From Clostridium mediterraneense (GTDB lineage Bacteria > Bacillota > Clostridia > Clostridiales > Clostridiaceae): 64,000 bases of DNA. The position numbers were made by a program, and so were the translations under genes. This document shows positions 9,144 through 17,998 of the stretch, one piece after another; positions within the stretch are counted from its first letter, which is position 1; every line of letters begins with the position of its first letter. The stretch spans positions 62,001 through 126,000 of the forward strand of contig NZ_LT594783.1 in assembly GCF_900091705.1 (NCBI RefSeq). The letters run 5' to 3'. The notes under the pieces were generated by a model. That model saw nothing but the letters and a program-made list of their open reading frames with translations, was not told the DNA's origin and did no database searches.

Positions 9144-9376
9144 TTTGTAAACAACTGCAATATATTTTGTAAAGAACTGCAGTATATTTTGTAAAATAGT
9201 TCAATATTATTTTTGTAAAAGAGTGCAATATATTTTGTAAAAAGGTACAATTTATTATTATGAAAAAAGTGCAATTTAAAAATAGTATTTTTGTAAAAAG
9301 GTGCAATGTAAATCTAATATTTCTTTATTAAATTTGAAAAAAAGTACAATATATCTTTGTAAAAAAGTACAATATA
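9144..9376 (+). repeat. Iteron array of a plasmid-type replication origin (nine copies)
   Basis: Nine direct copies of a 21-base element with consensus TTTGTAAAAAGGTGCAATA begin at about 9144, 9166, 9188, 9212, 9234, 9258, 9290, 9333 and 9356. The first six are spaced 22-24 bases, close to two helical turns, so they lie on one face of the DNA. The array ends about 30 bases before the initiator gene. This is the usual layout of an iteron-controlled origin, where the initiator binds the repeats both to start replication and to repress its own gene. Single outlying copies occur at 5811 and 11375. Confidence 0.85.
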
Positions 9377-9407
9377 ATATATAATAAAATATATAAAAAT
9401 ATAAGTT

Positions 9408-11129
9408 ATGAAGGGAAAAGAAATGAGTAATAAGAAAAGCGTAGAAATTGGAGAGACAAAATCTAAGGAAAAAGATAGGACGATAAGAGAAAAAAGTTTT
9501 ATCATGGATATAAATGTAATAGAAGCTCCTCTATTTCGTTTTAAAAATAAAAGGACCGTTCAAACAATAGCTAAGCTTGAAAATGACGAAACAATTAGTA
9601 AAGAAATGAGATATGTTCTAAGTAGAGTTCCAGAGGAATCAAAAAGTTCACAAGTAGAATTTCTTTCATGGACAGATAGTAAAGGGCTTGAGAGAGAAAT
9701 ACTAGCGATGTCAATGTTTAGATTACCAAATGCATTTGCTATGGATGTTTTCTATGCATTAATAGGAGTTTATATAAAGCAGCATAGTCCACTTATATAT
9801 AGTGATGAAGATAAAACATATGATTTACCTTCTAACAAGGTTGATTTTACTTTATATGAACTTTGCGAATTTATGGGATTATCAGTTGGTGGGGGCAACT
9901 ATCAAAAGATAAAAGATGCAATAAGAGAATTAAATGCTGTAAAGTATTATAGTCTAGCAAATGGTATTTTCTATAATAAGAAAATGGAGAGATATGAAAG
10001 TTCAAGAGAAAAAAGTATATCTTTAATTGATAATTACGATATAATTGGAAAAGGAAAAAATAGAAGCAAGGAAGAAAGATGTACTGTTACTTTTGGTGAT
10101 CTTGTTATAGAAAATATGAGATATAGCTTTATTAAATTTTTAAGTAATAATGTTTATTTTCAGCTTAAATCAGGACTTACAAGAAGATTATATAGTTATA
10201 TAGAAGGAAATAATTTCAATAAGCAATACATAAAAAGAAGCTTTGATGTTTTAAAACATAAAATCCCTATTGATTTTGAATATAAATCAGAACTTAAACG
10301 AAGATTAAAAAAACCATTAGAAAACTTAATAGAAAGCGGAATATTAAAAGATTACTTTTTTGGTGATGATATTCTTATAAATGGAGTTAGTGAAAATTGT
10401 ATTTATATAATTTTTAAGGGAACTAGAAAGCAACTTATAGATTCTTTAACAGAAAAACCTAAAGATATTAAAGTTGAGAAAAAGAAAGATTTAGAAGAAG
10501 ATTATTCTTTAAAATTTCCAGAAAATATTAAAGAGGAACTTAGCTCACTTGGAATTAATTCTAAGAAGATTACTGAGATTTTACAAAAGCATACAAAGTG
10601 GAAAATAGCAGAATATATTTTATGGATAAAAGATGGGATTAGAAGAGGTAAAGTTAAAGATCCAGCTGGATTATTTGTTTTTGCAATAACAGATGAAATG
10701 GTTAAAGTTAATAAAACTCATCCTGAAATAACTGAATTTATAGATAGAATTAAACGAGAAATTGAAGGAAAAAAAGATATAGATGAAAATCTTATAAAGA
10801 GTGAATATAGAAAATATATTGAACAAGAACTTAAATTATTTGAAGAAGAAGATGAATTTGCATATGTTGCAACTAAAGAAAGTATTATGGATGATATAGA
10901 AAAAGTTCAAAAGAAAAGAATTAAATCACAAAGACAATTATATAATATGGCTACAACAGAAGCAGAAAAAGATAAACTTCTTAAGGTTATAGAGAAATGG
11001 GAAAAGTTCTCTGTAGAGAAAGATAAGTCAGAAATATTTATAGAGTTATTTGTTAAAAAGATTAAATTATATAGAGGGCTTAAAGATTTTAGTGATTATA
11101 AAATAGAATACTTAGAAAAAAATAAATAG
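9408..11129 (+). CDS. Plasmid-type replication initiator (RepA / RPA-like, winged-helix)
   Basis: A 573-residue soluble protein. Residues about 85-345 match plasmid replication initiator protein A: FLSWTDSKGLEREILAMSMFRLPNAFAMDV, then a FTLYELCEFMGLS winged-helix segment and YFQLKSGLTRRLYSYIEGN. The C-terminal 200 residues are charged and helical, with coiled-coil character around 460-545. It is expected to bind the nine iterons just upstream and open the origin. The ATG at 9408 follows a GTTATG context with a weak site; AGGGAAAAGAA precedes the in-frame ATG at 9423 (MSNKKS), which may be the true start. Exact family assignment needs a profile search. Confidence 0.85.
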   Translation: MKGKEMSNKKSVEIGETKSKEKDRTIREKSFIMDINVIEAPLFRFKNKRTVQTIAKLENDETISKEMRYVLSRVPEESKSSQVEFLSWTDSKGLEREILAMSMFRLPNAFAMDVFYALIGVYIKQHSPLIYSDEDKTYDLPSNKVDFTLYELCEFMGLSVGGGNYQKIKDAIRELNAVKYYSLANGIFYNKKMERYESSREKSISLIDNYDIIGKGKNRSKEERCTVTFGDLVIENMRYSFIKFLSNNVYFQLKSGLTRRLYSYIEGNNFNKQYIKRSFDVLKHKIPIDFEYKSELKRRLKKPLENLIESGILKDYFFGDDILINGVSENCIYIIFKGTRKQLIDSLTEKPKDIKVEKKKDLEEDYSLKFPENIKEELSSLGINSKKITEILQKHTKWKIAEYILWIKDGIRRGKVKDPAGLFVFAITDEMVKVNKTHPEITEFIDRIKREIEGKKDIDENLIKSEYRKYIEQELKLFEEEDEFAYVATKESIMDDIEKVQKKRIKSQRQLYNMATTEAEKDKLLKVIEKWEKFSVEKDKSEIFIELFVKKIKLYRGLKDFSDYKIEYLEKNK

Positions 11130-11142
11130 GGGGAATTAATTA

Positions 11143-11310
11143 ATGAATCTTATGAAAATTGCAAAAATTACAATAGGAGTTATTGTAGGTTACTATGTTT
11201 TAACTATACTACTCTCTCTTATAAATATAGTTATGGGGTTTGCAATTAAACTTTTAATAATATTAGTTTTAGTTGCAGGTATAGCTTATTTAATTAAAAA
11301 AATAAAATGA
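11143..11310 (+). CDS. Small membrane protein downstream of the initiator gene (55 aa)
   Basis: A 55-residue protein beginning MNLMKIAKITIGVIVGYYVL, with two hydrophobic helices (about 7-25 and 30-48) and a basic C-terminus (YLIKKIK). AGGGGG lies 8-13 bases before the ATG and the gene starts 13 bases after the initiator stop, so the two should be co-transcribed. A terminator follows. Function unknown; it could be a membrane anchor for the replication complex, a small toxin-like peptide, or simply a plasmid gene of no known role. Confidence 0.7.
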   Translation: MNLMKIAKITIGVIVGYYVLTILLSLINIVMGFAIKLLIILVLVAGIAYLIKKIK

Positions 11311-11318
11311 TGAATTAT

Positions 11319-11358
11319 TAAAAGGCGTATTGATATATTATTTCAATATGCTTTTTTT
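11319..11358 (+). terminator. Terminator of the initiator operon
   Basis: GCGTATTGA pairs with TCAATATGC (one G-T pair) around an 8-base loop, followed by seven T. Confidence 0.8.
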
Positions 11359-11374
11359 GGCTATATTACTTAGT

Positions 11375-11402
11375 TATAGATTGTACCTTTTTACAAATAT
11401 AA
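11375..11402 (-). repeat. Solitary iteron-like site, right flank (inverted)
   Basis: Reverse complement identical over 28 bases to 5811-5838, with the iteron core. It sits just past the terminator of the initiator operon. Confidence 0.75.
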
Positions 11403-12030
11403 AGAATATAAAGAGATTTTTATAAAAAAATTACAATTACAATTACTTAATCGTAATTGTAAACACAAACAAAAATGTTTACATAGATGTTTACTTTAAA
11501 TAAAAAAGTTTATTATTTAATTTAAAGAATATTAACATATTTGTAAACCAAAACAATTATTAAAATATATACACTTCTGAAATCAAAAACACATACACAG
11601 ACATCAATGTTTACACAAACAAAAATGTTTACATAAATATTAATAAAGATATAATTATAAGTACAATATTACTTTTATAATATTTTATTATAGAAAGTAT
11701 CTATAATAAAAATATATAAATATTTATATATTCATAAATAAAAATGTTTATTTAAACATATACATTTTCACAATCAAAAACATATACTTATACAAAAACA
11801 TTTACATAAACAAAAATGTTTACATGGATATTGATAAGGATATTATTATATTTTATTAATATAAATATTTGTATATGTGTAAATAAAGATGTTTACAAAT
11901 ATGTTGATGAATATATAAATGTTTATAATTCTTAGATATGGAATATACTTTACTGATATTTCAAGATTTCTATGAAATTAAGAGATTATTTCTTAATTTT
12001 TAATTAAATTTAGTGTGAAATATGATAAAA
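11403..12030. other. Right inverted block with TTTACAT-type repeats (non-coding)
   Basis: About 630 bases without a gene. 11430-11500 is a diverged inverted copy of 5595-5670. Two direct copies of a roughly 80-base unit start near 11583 and 11773 (TCAAAAACA...CAAAAATGTTTACAT...GATATT). A third partial copy of its core, ACAAACAAAAATGTTTACAT, is at about 11458-11481. A related copy is at 18760-18800. The arrangement, dispersed near-palindromic sites around an origin, fits partition or replication-control sites. The binding protein is not identified. Confidence 0.55.
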
Positions 12031-12070
12031 TGTGATGGAATATAAATTACAAATGAGGGAGTTACTTTTT

Positions 12071-12700
12071 ATGAAACATAAGAAGATATTAGCTAGTTTA
12101 GTATTAGTAAGTGGGATTGCAGGATATAATGCTACAGAAGCAAATGGGAATATAATAGTAAATAATTTGGAAGCGGGTTATGTAGTTGAATCAGCAGAAA
12201 AGCGTAAAAAAAATAGTTTAGAGGATTTAGCAAATCTTGTTGTAGTACCAGCAGGTGAAGTTTCTAATAATAATATTGTTATAACTTATGGAACTGCTAT
12301 AAATTTAGTGGAAAAGAAATATTTAGAGGTGAAAGCTGCACCAGGGTATGAATATACTACAGTTATTAATATTCCTGAGGGAGAAAGATTCATTATAATA
12401 GATAAATCAAATCCTAAATGGTATGAAGTTGAATATAATAGTGAAATAGGATTTGTAGAAAGTGCATTTGTTAAAGAATCTATAGAGCAATATACATTTA
12501 AGAATGCTGAGATTAGAAACCTGGATAAAGAAAATTTATACATAAAGTCTGATGCTTCAGATGAGGCTGGAGATATTGGATTTATAACTACGGGTAATAA
12601 GGTACAAGTCATTGATGAAAAGGAAGATGGTTGGTGTCTTGTCAAATGTGAAAATGGGATAATTGGATATATAAATATAAATGATTTTAATTTTGTTTAA
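12071..12700 (+). CDS. Exported protein with two SH3b domains
   Basis: A 209-residue protein with a signal peptide, MKHKKILASLVLVSGIAGYN, likely cleaved after ATEA. Two bacterial SH3 domains follow: about 75-145 (AINLVEKKYLEVKAAPG ... WYEVEYNSEIGFVES) and about 150-208 (LYIKSDASDEAG ... WCLVKCENGIIGYI). SH3b domains bind cell-wall peptides, so it is expected at the cell surface. A longer frame starts 13 codons upstream, but GAGGGAG sits 9 bases before the ATG at 12071 and the signal peptide starts there. Related surface proteins are at 13267, 40424 and 42921. Confidence 0.85.
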   Translation: MKHKKILASLVLVSGIAGYNATEANGNIIVNNLEAGYVVESAEKRKKNSLEDLANLVVVPAGEVSNNNIVITYGTAINLVEKKYLEVKAAPGYEYTTVINIPEGERFIIIDKSNPKWYEVEYNSEIGFVESAFVKESIEQYTFKNAEIRNLDKENLYIKSDASDEAGDIGFITTGNKVQVIDEKEDGWCLVKCENGIIGYININDFNFV

Positions 12701-12711
12701 GATCTTTAAAA

Positions 12712-12746
12712 GAGAAGGAAGCTATTTTAATAGCTTCCTTCTTTTT
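12712..12746 (+). terminator. Terminator
   Basis: GAAGGAAGCTAT and ATAGCTTCCTTC pair perfectly with a short loop, followed by five T. Confidence 0.9.
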
Positions 12747-13266
12747 GATACATAAATAGAAATTAATAACTAGCAAAATTTTAAAAAATTTACCCTTGTA
12801 TGTATTTAAATAGTTAAAAAATATTAACTTTTTAAATTTTTTAAAAAAAAATAAGTGTTTAAATGAAATTATGGAGATAATTTACAAGTTGTTTTATTGA
12901 TTTATGATAATTTTATTTTTAATATTTTTCTATTTGAGCCTAATAGTTAAAAATAAAAGACAAAAGTAACATAGTCTAAAAAGTAATACATAATACTGGA
13001 TAATATTATGTATTAATAGTGATAAATACTTATATACAGAAATTAGGTTTATATTTTTTTTATTAATAATAATCATAAAGTTGTATTCAAATTAAAAGTA
13101 TTAGTAAATTCTATATCAGGATTATATTGGTTTTTTAACAATTTGTTGCTATTATGTTATAAAAATTTAAGGATAAGAGATCTAATTTTAAAATTAATAG
13201 TCTTATAATAAAATCAAACATTTTACAAAAATACAATTTAATTTGAGTTAACAGGAGTGATATATT
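12747..13266. other. Long upstream region of the large SH3b gene
   Basis: About 520 bases without a gene. It holds a perfect inverted repeat at 12985-13014 (AATACATAATA, 8-base loop, TATTATGTATT), which lacks a T-run and so may be an operator or an RNA hairpin. Otherwise it is A/T-rich sequence leading to the ribosome binding site at 13254. Confidence 0.5.
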
Positions 13267-15726
13267 ATGAATCAAAAGAAAATAATAACAACTCTTGCAA
13301 TAGCTGGAGTTGTCGCAGGGGCTGGAGCACATCACATTCAAGCACAGAATGTAAATAGAGCACAAAGCAATACACAAGTAAAATATGTAGTTACACAATC
13401 ACACCAAGTAGAAAGTTCAAATTCAGTAATAAATTTAGCAGCACAAAATGTAATAGGTACTGTTACTAATCTACAAGGTGCTAAAACAGCAAATGTTAGA
13501 AAACAAGGTGGTATGAATTCACCTGTAATTATGAAATTAAAGGCTGGTACTAAAGTTAAAGTATTAGCAGAAGATGGTGGCTGGTATAAAATAGAGTATA
13601 ATGGAACAACAGGATGGATTTATTCAAATCTATTATCAGTTAATGGAAAAGTTCCAGGACAATCAACAGTTAAACAATCAGCAAAGTTTAAAGGAAAAGT
13701 TGGTACAGTAGTTAATTTAGGATCAAATGAATCACTTAATGTAAGATCAAATGGAACAACAAATGCACCAATAGTTACAACTTTACCAGAAGGAACACAT
13801 GTTAAAGTTTTAAATGAAAATGGTGGATGGTATCAAATAGAATATAATGGAGTAACAGGTTGGGTTTACTCAGGTTACTTACAAGTTGGAGCTGCAAATT
13901 CATCAAGTACATCAAGTAATAGTACAAGTAGTTCAAAGCCTTCAAGCTCAACAAGTAATAGTACAAGTAGTTCAAAGCCTTCAAGCTCAACAAGTAATAG
14001 TACAAGTAGCTCAAAACCTTCAAGTACAACTAATTCAACACAAAAATATGTTAAGGTAAATTCACCAATAGGATTATGGCTTTTACAATCACCTTCAATG
14101 CAAGGAAATAAAATAGAAGCTATGCCTAATAATGCAGTACTTAAAGTTTTAGGAACAAGCTCTAATGGAAATTGGACTAAAGTAGAATACAATGGAGTAG
14201 TAGGTTGGTGTTATTCAGAATATACATCAGCAGTTTCAACAAGTAATTCTACATCAAGTAATACAACAAATAGTACAAGTTCAACAAGTACTATTAAAGT
14301 AAATTCACCAGTAGGATTATGGTTATTACAATCACCTTCAATGCAAGGTCAAAAAATAGAAGTTATGCCAAATGGAGCATCACTTAAAGTTTTAGGAACA
14401 AGTTCTAATGGTTTATGGACTAAAGTAGAATATAATGGAGTAGTAGGTTGGTGTTATACACAATATACATCATCAGTAGCAGCAAATAATTCTACATCAA
14501 GTAATACAACAAATAGTACAAGTTCAACAAGTACACAAAGTACTATTAAAGTAAATTCACCAATAGGATTATGGCTATTACAATCACCTTCAATGCAAGG
14601 AAATAAAATAGAAGCTATGCCTAATAATGCAGTACTTAAAGTTTTAGGAACAAGTTCTAATGGTTTATGGACTAAAGTAGAATATAATGGAGTAACAGGT
14701 TGGTGTTATACACAATATACATCAGCAGCAACAAATAATTCTACATCAAGTAATACAACAAATAGTACAAGCTCAACAAGTTCACAAACTTCTGCAAGTG
14801 TTACTTCACCAATAGGATTATGGCTATTACAATCACCTTCAATGCAAGGTCAAAAAATAGAAGTTATGCCAAATGGAGCATCACTTAAAGTTTTAGGAAC
14901 AAGTGCTAATGGATCATGGATAAAAGTTCAATATAATGGAATAACAGGTTGGTGTTATAAAGAATATACAACAATGAATAATTCAAATTCAAGTTCAAAT
15001 TCAACATCAAGTAGTTCAAGTTCATCAACAAATAATTCAGGTTCATCAACAAGCCAAACAACTACAACTTCAATTGGAACAGTAGTAAATGTACCATCAG
15101 GATACTATTTACACTTAAGAACTCAACCAAATACACAATCTAAGATAATAAAATCACTTACAGAAGGAAGCCATGTAATTATTTTAGGTCAATCAAATGG
15201 TTGGTATAAAGTTGATATTAATGGAACAATAGGATATGTATCAGGAGCATATCTTACTCAAACAACTGGAATTACAACAGGGGTTGTAGCAAATCTTGGA
15301 GGGGCGCCATATCTTCACATGAGAGCTGGTGGAGATCCATATACAGCAATAATTAAAGATTTACCAGCAGGAACAAGAGTTAATATCTTATCAAATAATG
15401 GTGGATGGTATAACATTGAATATGATGGATTAATAGGTTATGTTTATTCAGCATATATCAATACAGGAGCAGCAGCCTCAAATCCATCAGGTTCAGTTCA
15501 ATCAGCAAATGGTGTAGTAACAGTAATGTCACCAGTAGGTTTATATATGAATAATGGACCAGCAGCAGGAACTGGAATTATTACAGCAATACCATATATG
15601 ACAAATGTTAAGGTAAGTGCAGTACAAAATGGATGGTACAAAGTTTCATACAATGGAATGACAGGTTGGATTGATGGAGCTTATGTAACAGCTGGAATCG
15701 CAAATCAAGGTTCATCACTAAATTAA
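13267..15726 (+). CDS. Large secreted protein made of nine SH3b domains
   Basis: An 819-residue secreted protein with a signal peptide (MNQKKIITTLAIAGVVAGAG, cleavage near HIQA). I count nine SH3b-type repeats. Two N-terminal ones (about 60-120, 138-200) end in GWIYSNLL and GWVYSGYL. Four near-identical ones (about 260-570) contain GLWLLQSPSMQG and GWCY. Three divergent ones form the C-terminus. Ser/Thr/Asn-rich linkers separate them, and there is no catalytic domain. The four central repeats alternate two versions (NKIEAMPNNAVL / QKIEVMPNGASL), which shows duplication of a two-domain unit. It probably coats or binds the cell wall. AGGAGTG precedes the ATG. Confidence 0.88.
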   Translation: MNQKKIITTLAIAGVVAGAGAHHIQAQNVNRAQSNTQVKYVVTQSHQVESSNSVINLAAQNVIGTVTNLQGAKTANVRKQGGMNSPVIMKLKAGTKVKVLAEDGGWYKIEYNGTTGWIYSNLLSVNGKVPGQSTVKQSAKFKGKVGTVVNLGSNESLNVRSNGTTNAPIVTTLPEGTHVKVLNENGGWYQIEYNGVTGWVYSGYLQVGAANSSSTSSNSTSSSKPSSSTSNSTSSSKPSSSTSNSTSSSKPSSTTNSTQKYVKVNSPIGLWLLQSPSMQGNKIEAMPNNAVLKVLGTSSNGNWTKVEYNGVVGWCYSEYTSAVSTSNSTSSNTTNSTSSTSTIKVNSPVGLWLLQSPSMQGQKIEVMPNGASLKVLGTSSNGLWTKVEYNGVVGWCYTQYTSSVAANNSTSSNTTNSTSSTSTQSTIKVNSPIGLWLLQSPSMQGNKIEAMPNNAVLKVLGTSSNGLWTKVEYNGVTGWCYTQYTSAATNNSTSSNTTNSTSSTSSQTSASVTSPIGLWLLQSPSMQGQKIEVMPNGASLKVLGTSANGSWIKVQYNGITGWCYKEYTTMNNSNSSSNSTSSSSSSSTNNSGSSTSQTTTTSIGTVVNVPSGYYLHLRTQPNTQSKIIKSLTEGSHVIILGQSNGWYKVDINGTIGYVSGAYLTQTTGITTGVVANLGGAPYLHMRAGGDPYTAIIKDLPAGTRVNILSNNGGWYNIEYDGLIGYVYSAYINTGAAASNPSGSVQSANGVVTVMSPVGLYMNNGPAAGTGIITAIPYMTNVKVSAVQNGWYKVSYNGMTGWIDGAYVTAGIANQGSSLN
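13914..14030 (+). repeat. Three tandem 39-base units in the SH3b gene
   Basis: Copies at 13914-13952, 13953-13991 and 13992-14030 encode a Ser/Asn/Thr/Lys/Pro linker. The first two are identical and the third has a few changes. The unit is a multiple of three, so copy number can change without breaking the frame. Confidence 0.9.
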
Positions 15727-15912
15727 TAGTGATATAAATAGCTGTAGTTAAAAATTAAGATGGATTAGTATAATATGTTAGTAAAGTATATTAAACTTCT
15801 AATAAAAAATTAATTTATTATATAGGAACATCAGGAATGTGTGGAACATATATTAAATTATATAATATATAAATCATGCTTTTTTCATACACACATTCCT
15901 TTCTTTATATAT

Positions 15913-15955
15913 AAGACACTCTCTATTTCCCATCTTAAGAGAGTGTCTTTTTATT
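15913..15955. terminator. Terminator between converging SH3b and GNAT genes
   Basis: AAGACACTCTCT and AGAGAGTGTCTT pair perfectly with a 13-base loop, followed by T-rich sequence. Confidence 0.85.
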
Positions 15956-16414
15956 TTATAATAATTCTTTTCTAAGTCGTATAAGATCTAAACATTCTAT
16001 ACCATTTTCAAAGATTTTTTCAGTATATCTTGTTTTAAAATAATCTCTATGAACTCCAACTATTCTAAGCCCACATTTTTGATATACAGCAAGTGCTGAT
16101 AATGATGAATTTCCAGTACATACTTCTAAATATTTAGCATTTTGTTTTCTAACTATTTTTTCAGCTCTTTTTATTAGTTCTTTTGCTATATCTTGTCCTT
16201 GATATTTATCAAAAACTAAAAGATTATTGATTTCAAAGCCAGTTACAAAAGAACGATGTATTGATATAAAGGCTATTATATTATTTTCTTTATTTTTAGC
16301 TACTATAGCTATGCTTTTATTTTTATATTTATTTATCTGTTCAATTGAGGGGTCAGCAATTTTAAATAATTCTATACCTAAATCTTTTGCTAGGATTTGC
16401 TCATATGTAATCAT
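15956..16414 (-). CDS. GNAT-family N-acetyltransferase
   Basis: A 152-residue cytosolic protein with the GNAT fold. The acetyl-CoA loop is seen in NNLLVFDKYQGQDIAKELIKRAEK (about 80-103; the loop is YQGQDIA), followed by LEVCTGNSSLSALAVYQKCGLRIVGVHRDYF, typical of RimI/YhhY-like members. It transfers an acetyl group from acetyl-CoA to an unknown amine. GGAGGTTTTT precedes the ATG. It is a single-gene unit on the minus strand. Confidence 0.9.
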   Translation of the reverse strand: MITYEQILAKDLGIELFKIADPSIEQINKYKNKSIAIVAKNKENNIIAFISIHRSFVTGFEINNLLVFDKYQGQDIAKELIKRAEKIVRKQNAKYLEVCTGNSSLSALAVYQKCGLRIVGVHRDYFKTRYTEKIFENGIECLDLIRLRKELL

Positions 16415-16593
16415 AAAAACCTCCTGATAGTATATCTTAATATTTAAATTATATAAATTTTTACAAATTAAAGCAATTTTTTTATAGTTAAAAGATTTAT
16501 AAATTTAATTATAGGTAATAAAGATATTTTACTTTACATAAAATATATAGATTATTTTATATAAGGCTTATAAAAGGGGGAAGAAGTAAATAG

Positions 16594-17958
16594 ATGATAA
16601 ATAAAATAGGAATATCAAATTTAAATAATACAGATTTAGATTTTTTTACTTTAATTAAACAAGAAAAGTTTATAACTATCCCTGAGAATATGCCAAGTAT
16701 CCTAGAAATAGTCTCTGTTATGATAATACCTAGTATTGAACATAAAGAACTTATAGAAAATAAATTATGTTTATATATAAAGTTGAAATTAAAACTTGTA
16801 TATTTATCTGAAAATGAGGAAAGTATTCATATAATTGAAGAAAATTTTATTCTATATAGAGAAATAGAATTAAGAAATAAAATAGAGGGTATTTTCTTAA
16901 AAGATATTTATAGAAGTAATAGGCTAAAAGAAGAGATAAAATCATTTGAAATAATTCCAAGAAAAATATTAAAGAGGGATCTTTGTTTTAATATATATTT
17001 AGTTGTAGCTATTAGGTATATTAGAACTTATTCATTAGCACTACTTATGAGAACTTCTGAATTTGAAAAGAATATTTATATTTGTTATGAGGATGGTAGA
17101 GATATAAGACAAATAACATTTGAAATTAATGAAGAGTTTAGTCAAATAAAATGGTTAGCTTTTAAAAATTCCATAACATATATAAAGAAAGAGGACAATA
17201 GGGATATAATTTATATTTCTAGTATAAGTCTTAATGAGGAACAAAAATATATGGCCAGAGCAAGAGAAATTTATTCATATGAGCATATTTCTAGTAATAA
17301 AATTTTGCTTGATTGTACTATTGAGGATGAAGAGCAAAGAAATTTTTATATTTATGATATAAATAAAGATAAGTTAAAAAAAATGATACCTAATATAAAA
17401 GAGATAAATTTAAGTAATCCTTATTATAGAGATGATTTAGATTTAATCTTTTTTATAAAAGAAGAAAATAATAATTATAAGCTTTGTTCTATAAATAGTG
17501 ATTTAAGTTCATTTAATGAGCTTATTAAAATAGAAAAACAAGAATTTTTTACTCAAAGTGAATTTCCATTTATAGTTTCGTTTAATCTAGATAAAATAAT
17601 GTTTTATAATATAGAAAATAATAAAGAAATTAATATAGATTATCCAATTGGAAATTATGAAAATTTAAAGCTCTCATCAATCTCAGCTAAAGGAGATAAG
17701 ATGGTTATTGTAATGAATTATAAAGAAATAGATGAAATATTTTTATGGGATATAAATAATAAAAAATTTAATTTAATAAAAACTAAGGAAAAAGATTTAG
17801 AGATTCAATCAATTTGTTTTAATTCTTTAGGGGATAAGCTTATAGTTAGTATGAAGTTTATGGGAGTTTATAATATTTATAAATTAGATTTTAGTGGAAA
17901 TAAAGAGGAGTTAATAATTCCGTATGCTGAATCCATAGAAATAATATCTAGAGTATAG
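16594..17958 (+). CDS. Putative SPOCS (DUF3794)-like plus beta-propeller-like protein
   Basis: A 454-residue soluble protein. Residues about 30-115 (IPSIEHKELIENKLCLYIKLKLKLVYLS ... ENFILYREIEL) resemble the SPOCS domain found in clostridial spore-coat and SipL-like proteins. Residues about 160-450 hold repeated blocks such as NIYICYEDGRDIRQITFEI, NFYIYDINKDKLKKM, IFLWDINNKKFNLIK and IYKLDFSGNKEELI, the pattern of a TolB/WD-type propeller. No signal peptide is present. A role in sporulation is inference from the first domain only. GGGGGAAGAAG lies upstream of the ATG. Confidence 0.55.
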   Translation: MINKIGISNLNNTDLDFFTLIKQEKFITIPENMPSILEIVSVMIIPSIEHKELIENKLCLYIKLKLKLVYLSENEESIHIIEENFILYREIELRNKIEGIFLKDIYRSNRLKEEIKSFEIIPRKILKRDLCFNIYLVVAIRYIRTYSLALLMRTSEFEKNIYICYEDGRDIRQITFEINEEFSQIKWLAFKNSITYIKKEDNRDIIYISSISLNEEQKYMARAREIYSYEHISSNKILLDCTIEDEEQRNFYIYDINKDKLKKMIPNIKEINLSNPYYRDDLDLIFFIKEENNNYKLCSINSDLSSFNELIKIEKQEFFTQSEFPFIVSFNLDKIMFYNIENNKEINIDYPIGNYENLKLSSISAKGDKMVIVMNYKEIDEIFLWDINNKKFNLIKTKEKDLEIQSICFNSLGDKLIVSMKFMGVYNIYKLDFSGNKEELIIPYAESIEIISRV

Positions 17959-17960
17959 AT

Positions 17961-17998
17961 AAAAACTCTGTATCATTAATTAAGATACAGAGTTTTTA
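17961..17998. terminator. Bidirectional terminator
   Basis: AAAACTCTGTATC and GATACAGAGTTTT pair around a 9-base loop between converging genes. Confidence 0.9.

Noticed and set aside
9043-9505. Minus-strand frames over the iteron region
   Set aside because: Their repeated YKIYC/LQK-type peptides are the iterons read backwards; no ribosome binding site.
13802-14192. Minus-strand frames inside the large SH3b gene
   Set aside because: Repetitive Leu/Tyr or Glu/Leu-rich translation of the antisense of Ser-rich linkers, overlapping a clear coding gene.
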